From NCBI GenBank assembly GCA_003719395.1, contig RHMC01000012.1, positions 1 through 64,000 on the forward strand: 64,000 bases of DNA, in the 5' to 3' direction. The DNA is from Streptomyces altiplanensis (GTDB lineage: Bacteria; Actinomycetota; Actinomycetes; Streptomycetales; Streptomycetaceae). The position numbers and the translations under genes were made by a program. Shown here piece by piece: positions 9,956-19,658 of the stretch. Every line of letters begins with the position of its first letter. The stretch's first letter is position 1. The notes below the pieces were generated by a model. That model was not told the origin of the DNA, did not search any database, and was given only the letters and a program-made list of their open reading frames with translations.

Positions 9956-9990
9956 GGCCCCCGGAACCCACTGCGCCGGTTCCGGGGGCC
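9956..9990 (+). terminator. Rho-independent terminator of lexA
   Basis: A 13-bp perfect stem (GGCCCCCGGAACC / GGTTCCGGGGGCC) with a 9-nt loop begins 20 bp after the lexA stop and is followed by TGCTGCTTTT. It lies between convergent lexA and the helicase gene. Confidence 0.85.
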
Positions 9991-10018
9991 TGCTGCTTTT
10001 ACGGCCGGACCGCCGCCG

Positions 10019-11988
10019 CTACTTCTCTTCGGCCTCGGCCGCGGCGTTGATCGCGGCGAGTGAGCGGCGCACCTGATTACGGTCCGTGGTGTACCAGAAG
10101 TCCGGCAGGGACGCCCGCAGGTAGCTGCCGTAGCGCGCATTGGCCAGCCTCGGATCGAGTACGGCGACGACACCGCGGTCCCCCGTGGCCCGTACGAGCC
10201 GTCCCGCGCCCTGGGCCATCAGCAGCGCCGCGTGCGTCGCTGCGACGGCCATGAAACCGTTACCCCCGGCTTCCTCGACCGCCTTCTGCCGCGCGCTCAT
10301 CAGCGGGTCGTCGGGGCGGGGGAAGGGGATCCGGTCCATGACGACGAGCTGACAGCTCGGCCCGGGCACATCGACGCCCTGCCAGAGAGACAGCGTGCCG
10401 AAGAGGCAGGTCTCCGGGTCGGCCGCGAAGGACTTGATCAGCTCACCGAGCGTTTCCTCACCCTGGAGCAGGATCGGCACGCCGAGCCGGCCGCGCAGTT
10501 CCTCGGCCGCCGCTTTGGCGGCCGCATGGAGGAGAAGAGGCCCAGCGTGCGGCCTCCGGCGGCCTCGATCAGCTCGGCGAGTTCGTCCATCATGTCGCTC
10601 CGCGACCCCTCGCGGCCCGGTGTGGCCAGCTGGCGGGCGACGTACAGAATGCCCTGCTTCGGATAGTCGAAGGGCGAGCCGACGTCGAGCCCCTTCCAGA
10701 CCGGGACGTCCTCCCCCTCCACCCCCTCCGGGGACAGGCCGAGCGAGGCGCCCACGCCGTTGAAGTCGCCGCCGAGCTTGAGGGTGGCGGAGGTCAGGAC
10801 GACGGAGCGCTCGCTGAAGAGCTTCTCGCGCAGCAGTCCCGACACGGAGAGCGGAGCGACGCGCAGGGAGGCCCCGTAACGATCGTGCCGCTCGAACCAG
10901 ACGACGTCGTACTCGGAACCGTTGGCGATCCGCTCGGCGACGCCGTGAATGCTCTCGACGGCCGCGAGCGCCTGCTTGCGGACGGCGTCCTCGTCCTGGA
11001 CGGACTTGTCCCGGGTCGAGCCGATGGCCGAGATGACGTTACGGGCGGCGTCGCGCAGTGCCATGAGGGCGTACCCGAGGTCTTCCGGGATCTCTTCGAG
11101 GCGTCCGGGGAGCGCGAGCTCCATCAGCCGCTCGAAGGACTCCGCGGCCGTCTGGAGGGCATCGGCGACCTTCTCGTCGACGAGCTTGGCCGCACGGCGG
11201 ACGGCCCGGTTGACCTGCCCGGGGCTGAGCTCGCCGGTCGCGACGCCGGTCACCCGTGAGACCAGTTCGTGCGCCTCGTCGACGATCAGCACCTCGTGCT
11301 GCGGGAGCACGGGCGCGCCCTCGATGGCGTCGATGGCGAGGAGGGCGTGGTTGGTCACGACGACATCGGCGAGCTTGGCGCGCTCGCGGGCCGCCTCCGC
11401 GAAGCATTCCGCTCCGTACGCGCATTTCGACGCGCCGAGGCATTCGCGGGAGGAGACGGACACCTGGCCCCAGGCACGGTCGGAGACACCGGGGGTGAGG
11501 TCGTCGCGGTCGCCCGTCTCCGTCTCGTCCGCCCAGTCACGCATGCGCAGCAGGTCCTGGCCGAGCTTGCTGGTGGGAGCGGCGGCTTCGAACTGGTCGA
11601 AGAGGCCGTCCTCCTCTTCCTGCGGCACGCCCTCGTGGAGCCGGTGCAGGCAGAGATAGTTCGAGCGCCCCTTGAGCATGGCGAACTCGGGACGCCTGCG
11701 CAGCAGTGGATGCAGCGCCTCGACCGTACGCGGAAGATCACGCTCCACGAGCTGGCGCTGCAGGGCCAGGGTCGCCGTCGCCACCACGACGCGCTCGCCG
11801 TGTGCCAGGGCCGGCACCAGGTAGCCGAGGGACTTCCCGGTGCCGGTGCCGGCCTGGACGAGCAGGTGGGCATTGTCGTCGATGGCTTCGGCCACGGCCT
11901 CGGTCATGGCGACCTGGCCTGGCCGCTCCGTGCCGCCGACGGCAGTGACGGCGGCGTGGAGGAGCTCGGGGAGTGAGGGCTTCGTCAT
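10019..11988 (-). CDS. DinG/YoaA-like Fe-S ATP-dependent DNA helicase (one frame break)
   Basis: An XPD/DinG-type superfamily 2 helicase of about 655 residues. Visible: Walker A QAGTGTGKS near residue 46, the Fe-S cysteine set in RECLGASKCAYGAEC plus an upstream Cys in NYLCLHRL, the DEAH box in IVDEAHEL, motif III-like VVLTSATL, and near the end LSLWQGVDVPG and GAGRLVRATGDRG (motifs V and VI). The frame breaks at about 10521: restoring one G/C in a GCGGCCGC run turns FSSMRPPKRR into FSSMRAAKAAAEELRG and joins both halves. Lies convergent with lexA, but no SOS box is visible upstream. Role inferred: unwinding of branched or damaged DNA. Confidence 0.87.
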
Positions 11989-12056
11989 AGCTCCACCAGC
12001 CTACGGGGCACCACTGACACCCCGGCTCCACACCCGGATCACAACCGGCGAGCTCA

Positions 12057-13885
12057 TCAGGACAGGTGGAGGGGGTTGGGGACGGTGCCGTGCACCGCCG
12101 CGTGCGGGCGGCCGGGGCGGTCGCGGTAGCCGTCGAGGTGCAGACGGTTGCGGTTGAGGCAGAGGCGCTCGATCCGCGGGACGAGCAGGTCGAAGAGCTC
12201 GTAACGGTCCTTGAGCTCGGGGAAGCGTGCCTGGTGCCGCAGAATTTCGGCCCGTACGAGTGACCAGAACTCGTTCTCCGGAACACCCAGTTGTTCCTCG
12301 CAGAGGGGAGCCAGATAGCGGAACACACCGACGAACAGGCCGGAATGGATGAACTGCGTGAGGAAGGCCGGGGGCTCGGTGAGGAGGATCTCGCGCACGT
12401 CGTCGGGCATGGAGTCGTGCTCGGGCAGCCGCTGCGCGCTGACGTTCACGTCGTCGACGAAGTCCTTGATGGCGAGGCGCACCGGGATGTCGTGGTCGTC
12501 GAAGACGACGATGGCGTTCTCGCCGTGCGGGGAGAAGACGGTGCCGTAGCGGTACAGGAAGTGCAGCAGCGGAGGCAGCAGGGCGGCGAAGAGCCGCTTG
12601 AGCCAGGCGGTGGGCGCGAGACCCGAGCGGGCGACGAGTTCCGCGGTGAAGGCCCGGCCTTCGGGGTCCGTGTAGAGCAGGGAGGCCAGCGTGCGGGCGC
12701 GCTCTTCCGGCGCGAGACGGCCGGTGAGCGGCTCGCGCCAGATGGCGCCCAGCAGTTCCTTGTACTGGTAGGGGACTTCGGGGAGGCCGTCGTACAGGGG
12801 GTGCGCGACGGCCACGGAGGCGACCTCCCCGAGGAGGATCACTCCGCACTCGTCGCGCAGGAAGGGGTCGGCGTCGCGCAGCCCGTGCACCCAGGCGGTG
12901 ACGGCGGGCGCCGCCAGGGTCCGCTCGGTGGGCAGTCCCCGCCAGACAAGCGTGTTGAGGACGGCGAGCGGCAGCTTGACCGTGTGCCGGTCGGGACGGC
13001 TCGTATTGAGGAAGGTGCGGATGGACTGCTGCGGGAGCCGTACATCACCGTCGGTGGGGAGCGGCACGATGGCGCCCTGTGCGACGGCGGGTGCGAAGAG
13101 CGGCAGGACCACTTCGTCCCACTGCCAGGGGTGTACGGGCAGGTAGAGGTACCGCTGGGGATCCAGGCCGCGGGCACGGAGCGCGGCGGCGAACGACTCG
13201 CGGGTGGAGGCGTCGAGTTCGCGTGCGTAGAGGCGCTCGGCCGTGGCGAGTAAGGGGACTCCGCGGTAGCCCGCGAGGTCGGTGCTGACCGCGATCCAGG
13301 GGAGCGCGGCCGGTGTACGGGCTTCGGGGGCCCAGTGGGCGATGTCACCGGCGGAGAAGCCGAGGCGGCCCTTGTTGAGTACGAGCCAGGGGTGGCCGGT
13401 CTGGTGCCCTTCGAGTTCCGCGTATCCGAGGTCGGCGAGGAGCGCCGCGGACAGGGCGGTGTGACCGAGGCGGGCGTCGGCGGCGAGGGTGGCGCTCAGC
13501 TCGTGGATGAGGTGGCCGAGGGTGGCGCCGTCGAGGGCGAGGAGGCGGCGGGCGAGGACGAGGAAGCGGAGGGGATCGCCGAAGGGGCGGCCTGTGGCGT
13601 CGGCGGCGTGGTCGCGGAGTTCGATCGTCTCGGGGTCGACGCGCCAGCTGCCGTAGGCGCCGCGGCGGCCCGGAAGGAGAGGATTCCGCCGTCGTCGAGC
13701 AGGAGGGTGTGGCGGTCGCCGGCTGGTTGCGGAAGCGGCTCGATGATCTCCTCGTACGCGAACTCGCCGAGCATCTTGGCGAGGAGGCGGCGGGCTGCCA
13801 GGTCCCAGGTGCCGGGGTTCAGTTCGGGCGGAGCGAGCAGCGGAAGCGGGTCCACGAAATCACGGGCGTCGACGGGTTTCGGCAC
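12057..13885 (-). CDS. IucA/IucC-family siderophore synthetase, second of the cluster (one frame break)
   Basis: NIS synthetases use ATP to join carboxylates such as citrate or succinate to amines or alcohols. From GTG 13885 (MPKPVDARDFVD..., after GAGGAG) the protein is about 609 residues. Family hallmarks are HPWLVLNKGRLGFS, LPVHPWQWDE, the KLPLAVLNT strand, HGENAIVVFDD and IKDFVDDVNVS (C-terminal FhuF-like part, residues about 400-600). One C is missing near 13663; repairing it replaces FRAAAAPTAAG with FRAARGAYGSW and opens the whole upstream half. Last gene of the leftward NIS operon, 60 bp after the GNAT gene. Substrates are not predictable from sequence. Confidence 0.88.
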
Positions 13886-13945
13886 GGGGACTCCTCGGGG
13901 TGGAACCTATTCGGGACGAGTGGTGTATGAGAAGCAGCGGGTTGT

Positions 13946-14669
13946 TCACAGCAGGTTTCGCAGGGTGCGTTCACGGACCATGAGTGCGGCTCGCTTGTCG
14001 GGGAGGTCGAGTTCGGCGGAGAAGCGGAAGCCTGCCCGGAGGAAGGCCGAGACGGAGGGGGTGTTGCGGAGGTCCGGTTCGGCGACGACACGCGCACAGG
14101 CGGGACGGCTGTCGAGGACGAGGTCGGCGACGGCTCTGAGAAGGGTGGTGCCGAGGCCGCGGCCGCGGTCCGTGACGCCGCCGACGAGGAGGTGGATCCC
14201 GGTGTCGTGCGGGCGGGCCGGATAGTGGCGGGCCAGCGGGTCGAGGTCGGCGCGGTAGATCTCCCAGTAACTCATGGGGACGCCGGCCAGTACGCCGAGA
14301 CAGGGTGCGCTGCGCCCGTCGCGTCGAGCTGGGGGCGCAGGTGGGCGGCGGCCACGTCCTGCGGCCCTTCGAGTTCCCAGAAGGCGGCGACGGCCGGGTC
14401 GTTCATCCACCGGCTGATGAGCGGCAGGTCCCGTTCGATGCGTACGGGAACGAGCTGGAAGACGCCGGCGGGGGTGGTGACGGGGCCCCAGTCGGCGGGG
14501 TGTCGAGGATGTCGCCGCCGGCGGCCGGGGGGCCGGTCGCCGGGCCGTCGTCACCGAACAGCGCGACGAGCTCGTCTGACAGCCGCAGGTCCAGGGTGTC
14601 CTCGGTGCTGGATCCGGCGCGGGGAGCGGAGTTGGTTCCTGCGTCGGTGCTCGCATCGGGGGGAGGCAC
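13946..14669 (-). CDS. IucB/AlcB-like GNAT acyltransferase of the siderophore cluster (two frame breaks)
   Basis: Siderophore GNAT enzymes of the IucB/AlcB type acylate an amine or hydroxylamine before condensation by the synthetases. Starting at GTG 14669, an Asp/Leu-rich leader is followed by LVPVRIERDLPLISRWMNDP, FWELEGPQDVA, PMSYWEIYRADLDP, DRGRGLGTTLL (the acetyl-CoA loop) and FLRAGFRF. The reading requires two one-base restorations: near 14490 (a C run) and near 14321; without them the protein splits into three frames. Stop at 13946. Located between two synthetase genes, gaps 39 and 60 bp, so surely one operon. Acyl donor unknown (acetyl or succinyl likely). Confidence 0.8.
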
Positions 14670-14708
14670 GGCGACGCTCCTCTCAGCAGTTCGGGCGGGC
14701 GTGTTCCT

Positions 14709-16605
14709 TCAGGTGCGAAGGGGGTTGGCGATGGTGACGTAGACGGACTGGGTGTCGACCGGGCCTTCGAGCTCGTCGAGGCCGTGCAGCCGGGTGAGCA
14801 GGTTGGCCTTGCAACGGAGGCTGGGGGTCTCCAGGAGTTGTGCGGGCAGCGGGGAGCCGAGGGCGGTGTTCTTCCCGAGGAACTGGCGGAACGCGGCGAT
14901 CAGGACGCGTTCGTCGGCCAGCCGCTGGGCGCCGAACGCTCCGATCAGGCCGAAGACGTTGTTGATGCCGAGGTAGTAGGCGAAGCGTTCGTCGGTGACG
15001 GCGTCGGTGACGAAGGTGTCGCTGGTGGCGCCGATGCCGGGGAGACGGCGTTCGAGGCCGGCGCGGTGGGATTCGCGGAAGTAGTAGCCCTGGTTGTCGC
15101 GGTAGCGGCCGCCGACGGGCCAGCCGTCGGGGTTGAGGAGGACCAGGGTGTTCTGCTGATGGGCCTCCAGGGCGACTCCTGCCGTGCCGTCCAGCCAGAG
15201 CACCGGGCGCACGACGTGGTCGAGGTAGCGCAGGAACCACTCGGCGGCGACGGCCGCGGTGGGGCGGCCGGTGCGGGCGGCGAGACGGGCGACGATGTCG
15301 GCGAGGAGGGAGTACATGCCGCCCGGCCGGGCCGAGGGCCTCGGGGCGGTGAGGCCCGCGATGCAGACGGCGTCGTCACCGGAGCCGAACGGATTGTGGC
15401 GCAGCAGGGCGTCGAAGCCCGGAACCGGTTCGCCGTCCACCGTGTCCACGGCGAGCCAGGCCGGGTCGCGGACGATGTCGAAGCCGGGGTGGACGGACTG
15501 CCATTCCTCGGCCAGTCCGCCGCGCAACAGCCGGTGGACCTCGACACCGCGGCGGAGTTCCTTGCGGAGGTTCTCACGACGGGAGTTGGTGATGCGTACG
15601 CCGAGCGAAAGTTTGAGCATGGCGGGCGAACCGGGGCGGTGCACGGTGCGGACGGAGGAGGTGGGGTGCCACGGAGCGCCATGAGGGCCGAGGTCGTGGA
15701 GGAGACCTTGCTCAAGGAGCGCCGCGACGGCGGGCCGGTGCTTGAGCTCGCGGGCCTGCCAGGGGTGGAGGGGCAGGGGGGACCGTGTGGTCGGCAGTCG
15801 GAGGCCGTCGGCCAGCCGGACGGCGAGCTGCTCGACGGGGACGGTACGGCCACGTTCGGTCCAGGCGGAGTCCCCCGCGAGTACGGACCGGTCGACAGCC
15901 ATCCAGTGCAGCGGAAAGGAGCCGTACAGCTCGGGTGAGTACAGGAGTGCTTCAGCGTCGGAGAGCCCTTCGCGGCTCTTGGGGGTGGGATGCAGCGGAT
16001 GCCCGAGGAGAAGGGACTGCTCCGCGCTGAGGAACAGGTCCGCCTCTTCGGCGGGGCCGGGGCTCCGGCGGCGGGCGGCGATGAACCCGGCGGTGCGCCG
16101 CACCGAGTCGGCGACCCGGCCCACCAGGTCCGCTCCTTCGCGCTGCCCCGCCTCGCGGCCCAGGAGGGCGGCGACCGTGACGGCGTCGACGGGCGGTGCG
16201 CCCTGCGGCCCGCCTTCCAGGACCGGCATGCCGAAGCGGTGCCATCCGGTGGCCGACCAGTAGCGGACGGGAACGAGCAGTGCGGTGCCGCTGGCGCCGA
16301 GCGGGATGCGGAGGACCGGTCCGAGGGGCTCGGTGATGTCGTTCTCCCGCACCCAGCAGCGCAGCAGGTTCTCGACGGCTGCCGCCTCCGCTGCCGCGTG
16401 CGGGTCGGGGTGGTCGAGGAGGTCCGCGGCCTGCGGGCGTGCGCCGGGTCCCGGCGTGCGCTGCTCCGCCGTGATCGCCGCCCTTCTGCCGGGGCACCTT
16501 GGCCTCGTCGACGACGAGGCGGGCGCACGTGCCGCCCTGCCCTCGGTCGTGGGTGGTGGAAGGGTCTTCGGCCTCGGACGCATCGGATGCGGGAGTGGGG
16601 TTCAC
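14709..16605 (-). CDS. IucA/IucC-family siderophore synthetase, first of the cluster (N-terminal frame break)
   Basis: Second NIS synthetase paralogue, about 630 residues. Motifs include LLLGHPLHPTPKSREG, LPLHPWQARELK, SSVRTVHRP with KLSLGVRITNSRRENL, and ALEAHQQNTLVLL with RDNQGYYFRES near residue 500 (ATP and metal contacts). From about 16470 leftward the frame is unbroken to 14709. Upstream of that, codon usage favours another frame beginning at GTG 16605 behind an AAGGAAG site, so one base is probably missing near 16480. It begins 29 bp after the aminotransferase stop and ends 39 bp before the GNAT. Differs clearly from the second synthetase, implying two distinct condensation steps. Confidence 0.87.
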
Positions 16606-16634
16606 GGGGGTCTTCCTTGTGACGAGGTCCGGGG

Positions 16635-18013
16635 TCAGTGCGACAGCCCGGTCTGTTGCCGGTGGTACGGGGAGCGCTCGGCGCCGACAGTGCGTCGGCC
16701 AGACGGTCGAGGACGGCCGTGGCCTGTTCATCGGTGAGGGTGAGGGGAGGCAGCAGGCGTACGACGCCGGCGTGACGGCCGCCGAGTTCGACGATGAGCC
16801 CGCGTTCCAGGCATTCCTGCTGGACTGCGGCGGCCAGGGCGGGTGCTGCCGGGGGAACGCCCGTGGACGTACGGTTTCCGGCGTCGGGGTCGACGAGTTC
16901 GATGCCGATCATCAGCCCCCGGCCGCGTACGTTCCCGATGCAGGGGTGGTCGGCGGCCAGTCCCTGCAACTGGCTCATCATGCGTGCGCCGAGCACGGCG
17001 GCGCGGTCGGCGAGCCGGTTCTCGCGTACGTACGCCAGGGTGGCGGCGCCCGCCGCCATGGCGAGCTGGTTGCCGCGGAACGTACCGGCGTGGGCACCCG
17101 GCTCCCAGGCGTCGAGGTCGGACCGGTAGACCACGACGGCCAGCGGAAGGCTGCCGCCGATGGCCTTGGACATGACCATCACATCGGGCACGACGCCACT
17201 GTGCTCGACCGCCCAGAAGGCGCCGGTCCTGCCGACTCCGGTCTGCACCTCGTCGGCGATCAGCGGGATGGAGCGGTCCGCCGTGATCGCGCGCATGCGC
17301 CGCATCCAGTCGTCCGGTGCGGGGATCACGCCGCCCTCCCCCTGCACCGGTTCGAGGATCATCCCGGCCGGGGACGGCACCCCGCCCTTCGGGTCGTCGA
17401 GGAGGTTCTCGGTCCAGCGGGCGGAGAGTTCGGCGCCGCGCTCGCCGCCCACCCCGAAGGGGCACCGGTAGTCGTACGGATAGGGCAGGCGTGTCACCCG
17501 TACGTCCTGCGCACCGCCCGAGGCGTCGAGGGCGCCCGCCGTCATGCCGTGGTACGCCCCGGTGAAGGACAGCAGTCCGCTGCGGCCGGTGGCGGTGCGT
17601 ACGAGCTTGAGCGCGGCCTCGACCGCGTCCGTACCCGCGGGGCCGCAGAACTGGACCCGTGCGTCGTCGGCGAGTCCGCGCGGCAGGGTCGCGAACAGCT
17701 CGGTGATGAACGCGTCCTTGACGGGGGTCGCGAGGTCCAGCACATGGAGCGGGGCCCCCGAGTCGATGACCTTCTTGATCGCTTCCAGAACCACGGGGTG
17801 GTTGTGCCCGAGCGCCAGGGTCCCGGCCCCCGAGAGGCAGTCGAGGTACCGGCGCCCGTCCGCCCCCTCGATCGTCAGCCCACGCGCCCGTACGGGAACG
17901 ATGGGCAGGGACCGCGCGTAGGTGCGCGCCGCCGATTCACGCAGTGACTGGCGACGGAGGATCCCCTCGTGCGCGGCAGTCAGCACCGCAGCGGCAGGTT
18001 CGGTCACGGCCAC
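16635..18013 (-). CDS. Class III PLP aminotransferase (diaminobutyrate-type) of the siderophore cluster (C-terminal frame break)
   Basis: Resembles L-2,4-diaminobutyrate:2-oxoglutarate aminotransferases such as RhbA. GTG 18013 follows GGGAGGA. Visible: YLDCLSGAGTLALGHNHP, FCGPAGTDAVEAALKL, AYHGMTAG, the LIADEVQTGVGRTG cofactor aspartate, and MSKAIGGSLPLA with the Schiff-base lysine. Length about 459. Near 16685 one base is missing; the uncorrected frame runs on into the next gene as an artefactual giant ORF, while the repaired frame ends SPYHRQQTGLSH at 16635. First gene of the operon; it probably supplies a diamine precursor. No PLP decarboxylase accompanies it, unlike in rhizobactin-type clusters. 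Confidence 0.88.
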
Positions 18014-18309
18014 GTCTGTCGGTCCTCCCGCGGTGAAGGTTCTGTCGCAGTTCTCCGCAGGTCCGTTGCCCGTCGGCGCTGAACACCGACCCTGCGTTCC
18101 CCCTACGTACCAACGACAGTGTCGCCGGGGGATCACGGGCAATCGGAAGATCCTTACGTCGGGGGAACCGCGGCCCTGCCGCGCGCCGTCTTCGACGGCA
18201 CCGGCATAGTGGGGTCCGCACGCTGGCCCCGGAGCTCCGCCGTCGGGGTGAGCGGCATGTGCAGAGAGTTCGCCGAAGAAGATTTCGAAGTCCCAGGGGG
18301 GATCACGAC

Positions 18310-19527
18310 ATGCGACCCATTCGCCCGACCTTCGCAGCACGTGGCGGGAGGAGCGCGCGTCGCCGAACCTCCCCCGTACTGGCCGCGGCCGGACTTGCCG
18401 CCGCCCTCGCCCTGACCGTCACCGCCTGCGGGCCGAGCGAGGACAACGCGGGCGGCGAGCCGAGCGCCTCCGCCGGCCAGGCCGCCGACGACAAGATCGT
18501 CATTCCCGACCACCTGAAGGACGAGCTCAAGAAGCACGGCGTCGACCTGGACAAGTGGAAGGGCGGCGCCTGGAAGGACTGGAGCAAGGACGACTGGCTC
18601 CGCGAGGCCGAGGACTACATCAACCCGATCATCGAGGACCTCTGGGACCCGGACCGGATGCGGGACGCGGAGCAGCCGGACATGCCGGTGGGCAATGACA
18701 TCTCCGGCGACCAGGGGGTCACCGACCCGACGCCCGCGCCCGTCCGGGCCCAGCCCTTGAAGACCCCGTACACCACGAGCGCCCCCGAAGCCGGGAAGCT
18801 CTTCTTCGACGGGCCCGAGGGCTCGATGGTCTGTTCCGCGACCGTCATCCAGGACTCGGCGCATCCCGGCAAGTCCAACATGGTGTGGACCGCCGGCCAC
18901 TGCGTGCACGCGGGCAAGAAGGGCGGCTGGTACCGCAACATCGCCTTCGTCCCGTCGTACAACAACACCGACAGGCCGGCCGCCGAGATCGGTGACGCGC
19001 CCCGGAACGAGATCACCCCGCACGGCGTGTGGTGGGGCGACTGGGCGCAGACGTCCGACCAGTGGATCGCCCAGGGCGGCCCGACCGGCGGCGAAGGCGC
19101 CCCGTACGACTTCGCCGTACTGCACGTCACCCCGGAGAAGGGCGGCGGCAAGTCCCTGGAGGAGACGGTCGGTTCGGCCCTCCCGGTGGAGTTCGACGCA
19201 CCGGCCGCGCCGGAGATCGCGAGCATGACGGCGACCGGCTACCCGGCCGCCCCGCCCTTCGACGGCCAGAAGCAGCTCGAGTGCGCCGACAAGCCGGGCC
19301 GTCTGTCCATCAGGACCGGCGACCCGACGATGTACCGCATCGGCTGCACCATGACCGGTGGTTCCTCCGGTGGCGGCTGGACGGCTCTCGGCCGGGACGG
19401 CAAGCCCGCGCTGGTCTCCAACACCTCGATCGGTCCGGTGACCGCCGGCTGGCTGGCCGGTCCTCGCCTGGGCGAGGAGGCCAAGGGGATCTACGACTCG
19501 GTGAGCAGGAAGTTCGCCAACCAGTAG
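18310..19527 (+). CDS. Secreted trypsin-like serine protease, putative lipoprotein
   Basis: 405 residues from ATG 18310 after AGGGGGG. An Arg-rich start and a hydrophobic segment end in LTVTAC, a lipobox with the cysteine at residue 40, so a surface lipoprotein is likely. A Lys/Asp/Trp-rich linker (about 60-125) precedes the protease fold. Triad: His in VWTAGHCVH (about 197), Asp in YDFAVLHV (about 267), Ser in TGGSSGGG (about 353). A V8/glutamyl-endopeptidase-like subgroup is possible. Monocistronic, divergent from the siderophore operon and followed by a strong terminator. Target unknown. Frame intact. Confidence 0.9.
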   Translation: MRPIRPTFAARGGRSARRRTSPVLAAAGLAAALALTVTACGPSEDNAGGEPSASAGQAADDKIVIPDHLKDELKKHGVDLDKWKGGAWKDWSKDDWLREAEDYINPIIEDLWDPDRMRDAEQPDMPVGNDISGDQGVTDPTPAPVRAQPLKTPYTTSAPEAGKLFFDGPEGSMVCSATVIQDSAHPGKSNMVWTAGHCVHAGKKGGWYRNIAFVPSYNNTDRPAAEIGDAPRNEITPHGVWWGDWAQTSDQWIAQGGPTGGEGAPYDFAVLHVTPEKGGGKSLEETVGSALPVEFDAPAAPEIASMTATGYPAAPPFDGQKQLECADKPGRLSIRTGDPTMYRIGCTMTGGSSGGGWTALGRDGKPALVSNTSIGPVTAGWLAGPRLGEEAKGIYDSVSRKFANQ

Positions 19528-19568
19528 GTCTTCCCCCGGGCATGGCCCCGGGCGTCGCCCCGTGCAGC

Positions 19569-19609
19569 CCGAAGGCCCGCCCCCTCAGGACGAGGGGGCG
19601 GGCCTTCGG
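19569..19609. terminator. Strong bidirectional terminator between protease and hflX
   Basis: A 17-bp near-perfect stem (CCGAAGGCCCGCCCCCT / AGGGGGCGGGCCTTCGG) with a 7-nt loop sits between the convergent ends of the protease and hflX genes, followed by CTTGCTC on the plus strand. Confidence 0.85.
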
Positions 19610-19658
19610 CTTGCTCCGTGCTCTGTTGCCGTACGGTCGCGCTACGGCCCGGCCGCGG

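Noticed and set aside
11989..12056. SOS box upstream of the DinG-like helicase
   Set aside because: No CGAAC-N4-GTTCG-like site is visible in the short upstream region.
14945..18340. A 1131-codon frame apparently fusing the aminotransferase to the next gene
   Set aside because: Only the first 455 or so codons are aminotransferase; the rest is the synthetase read out of frame after a one-base loss near 16685.
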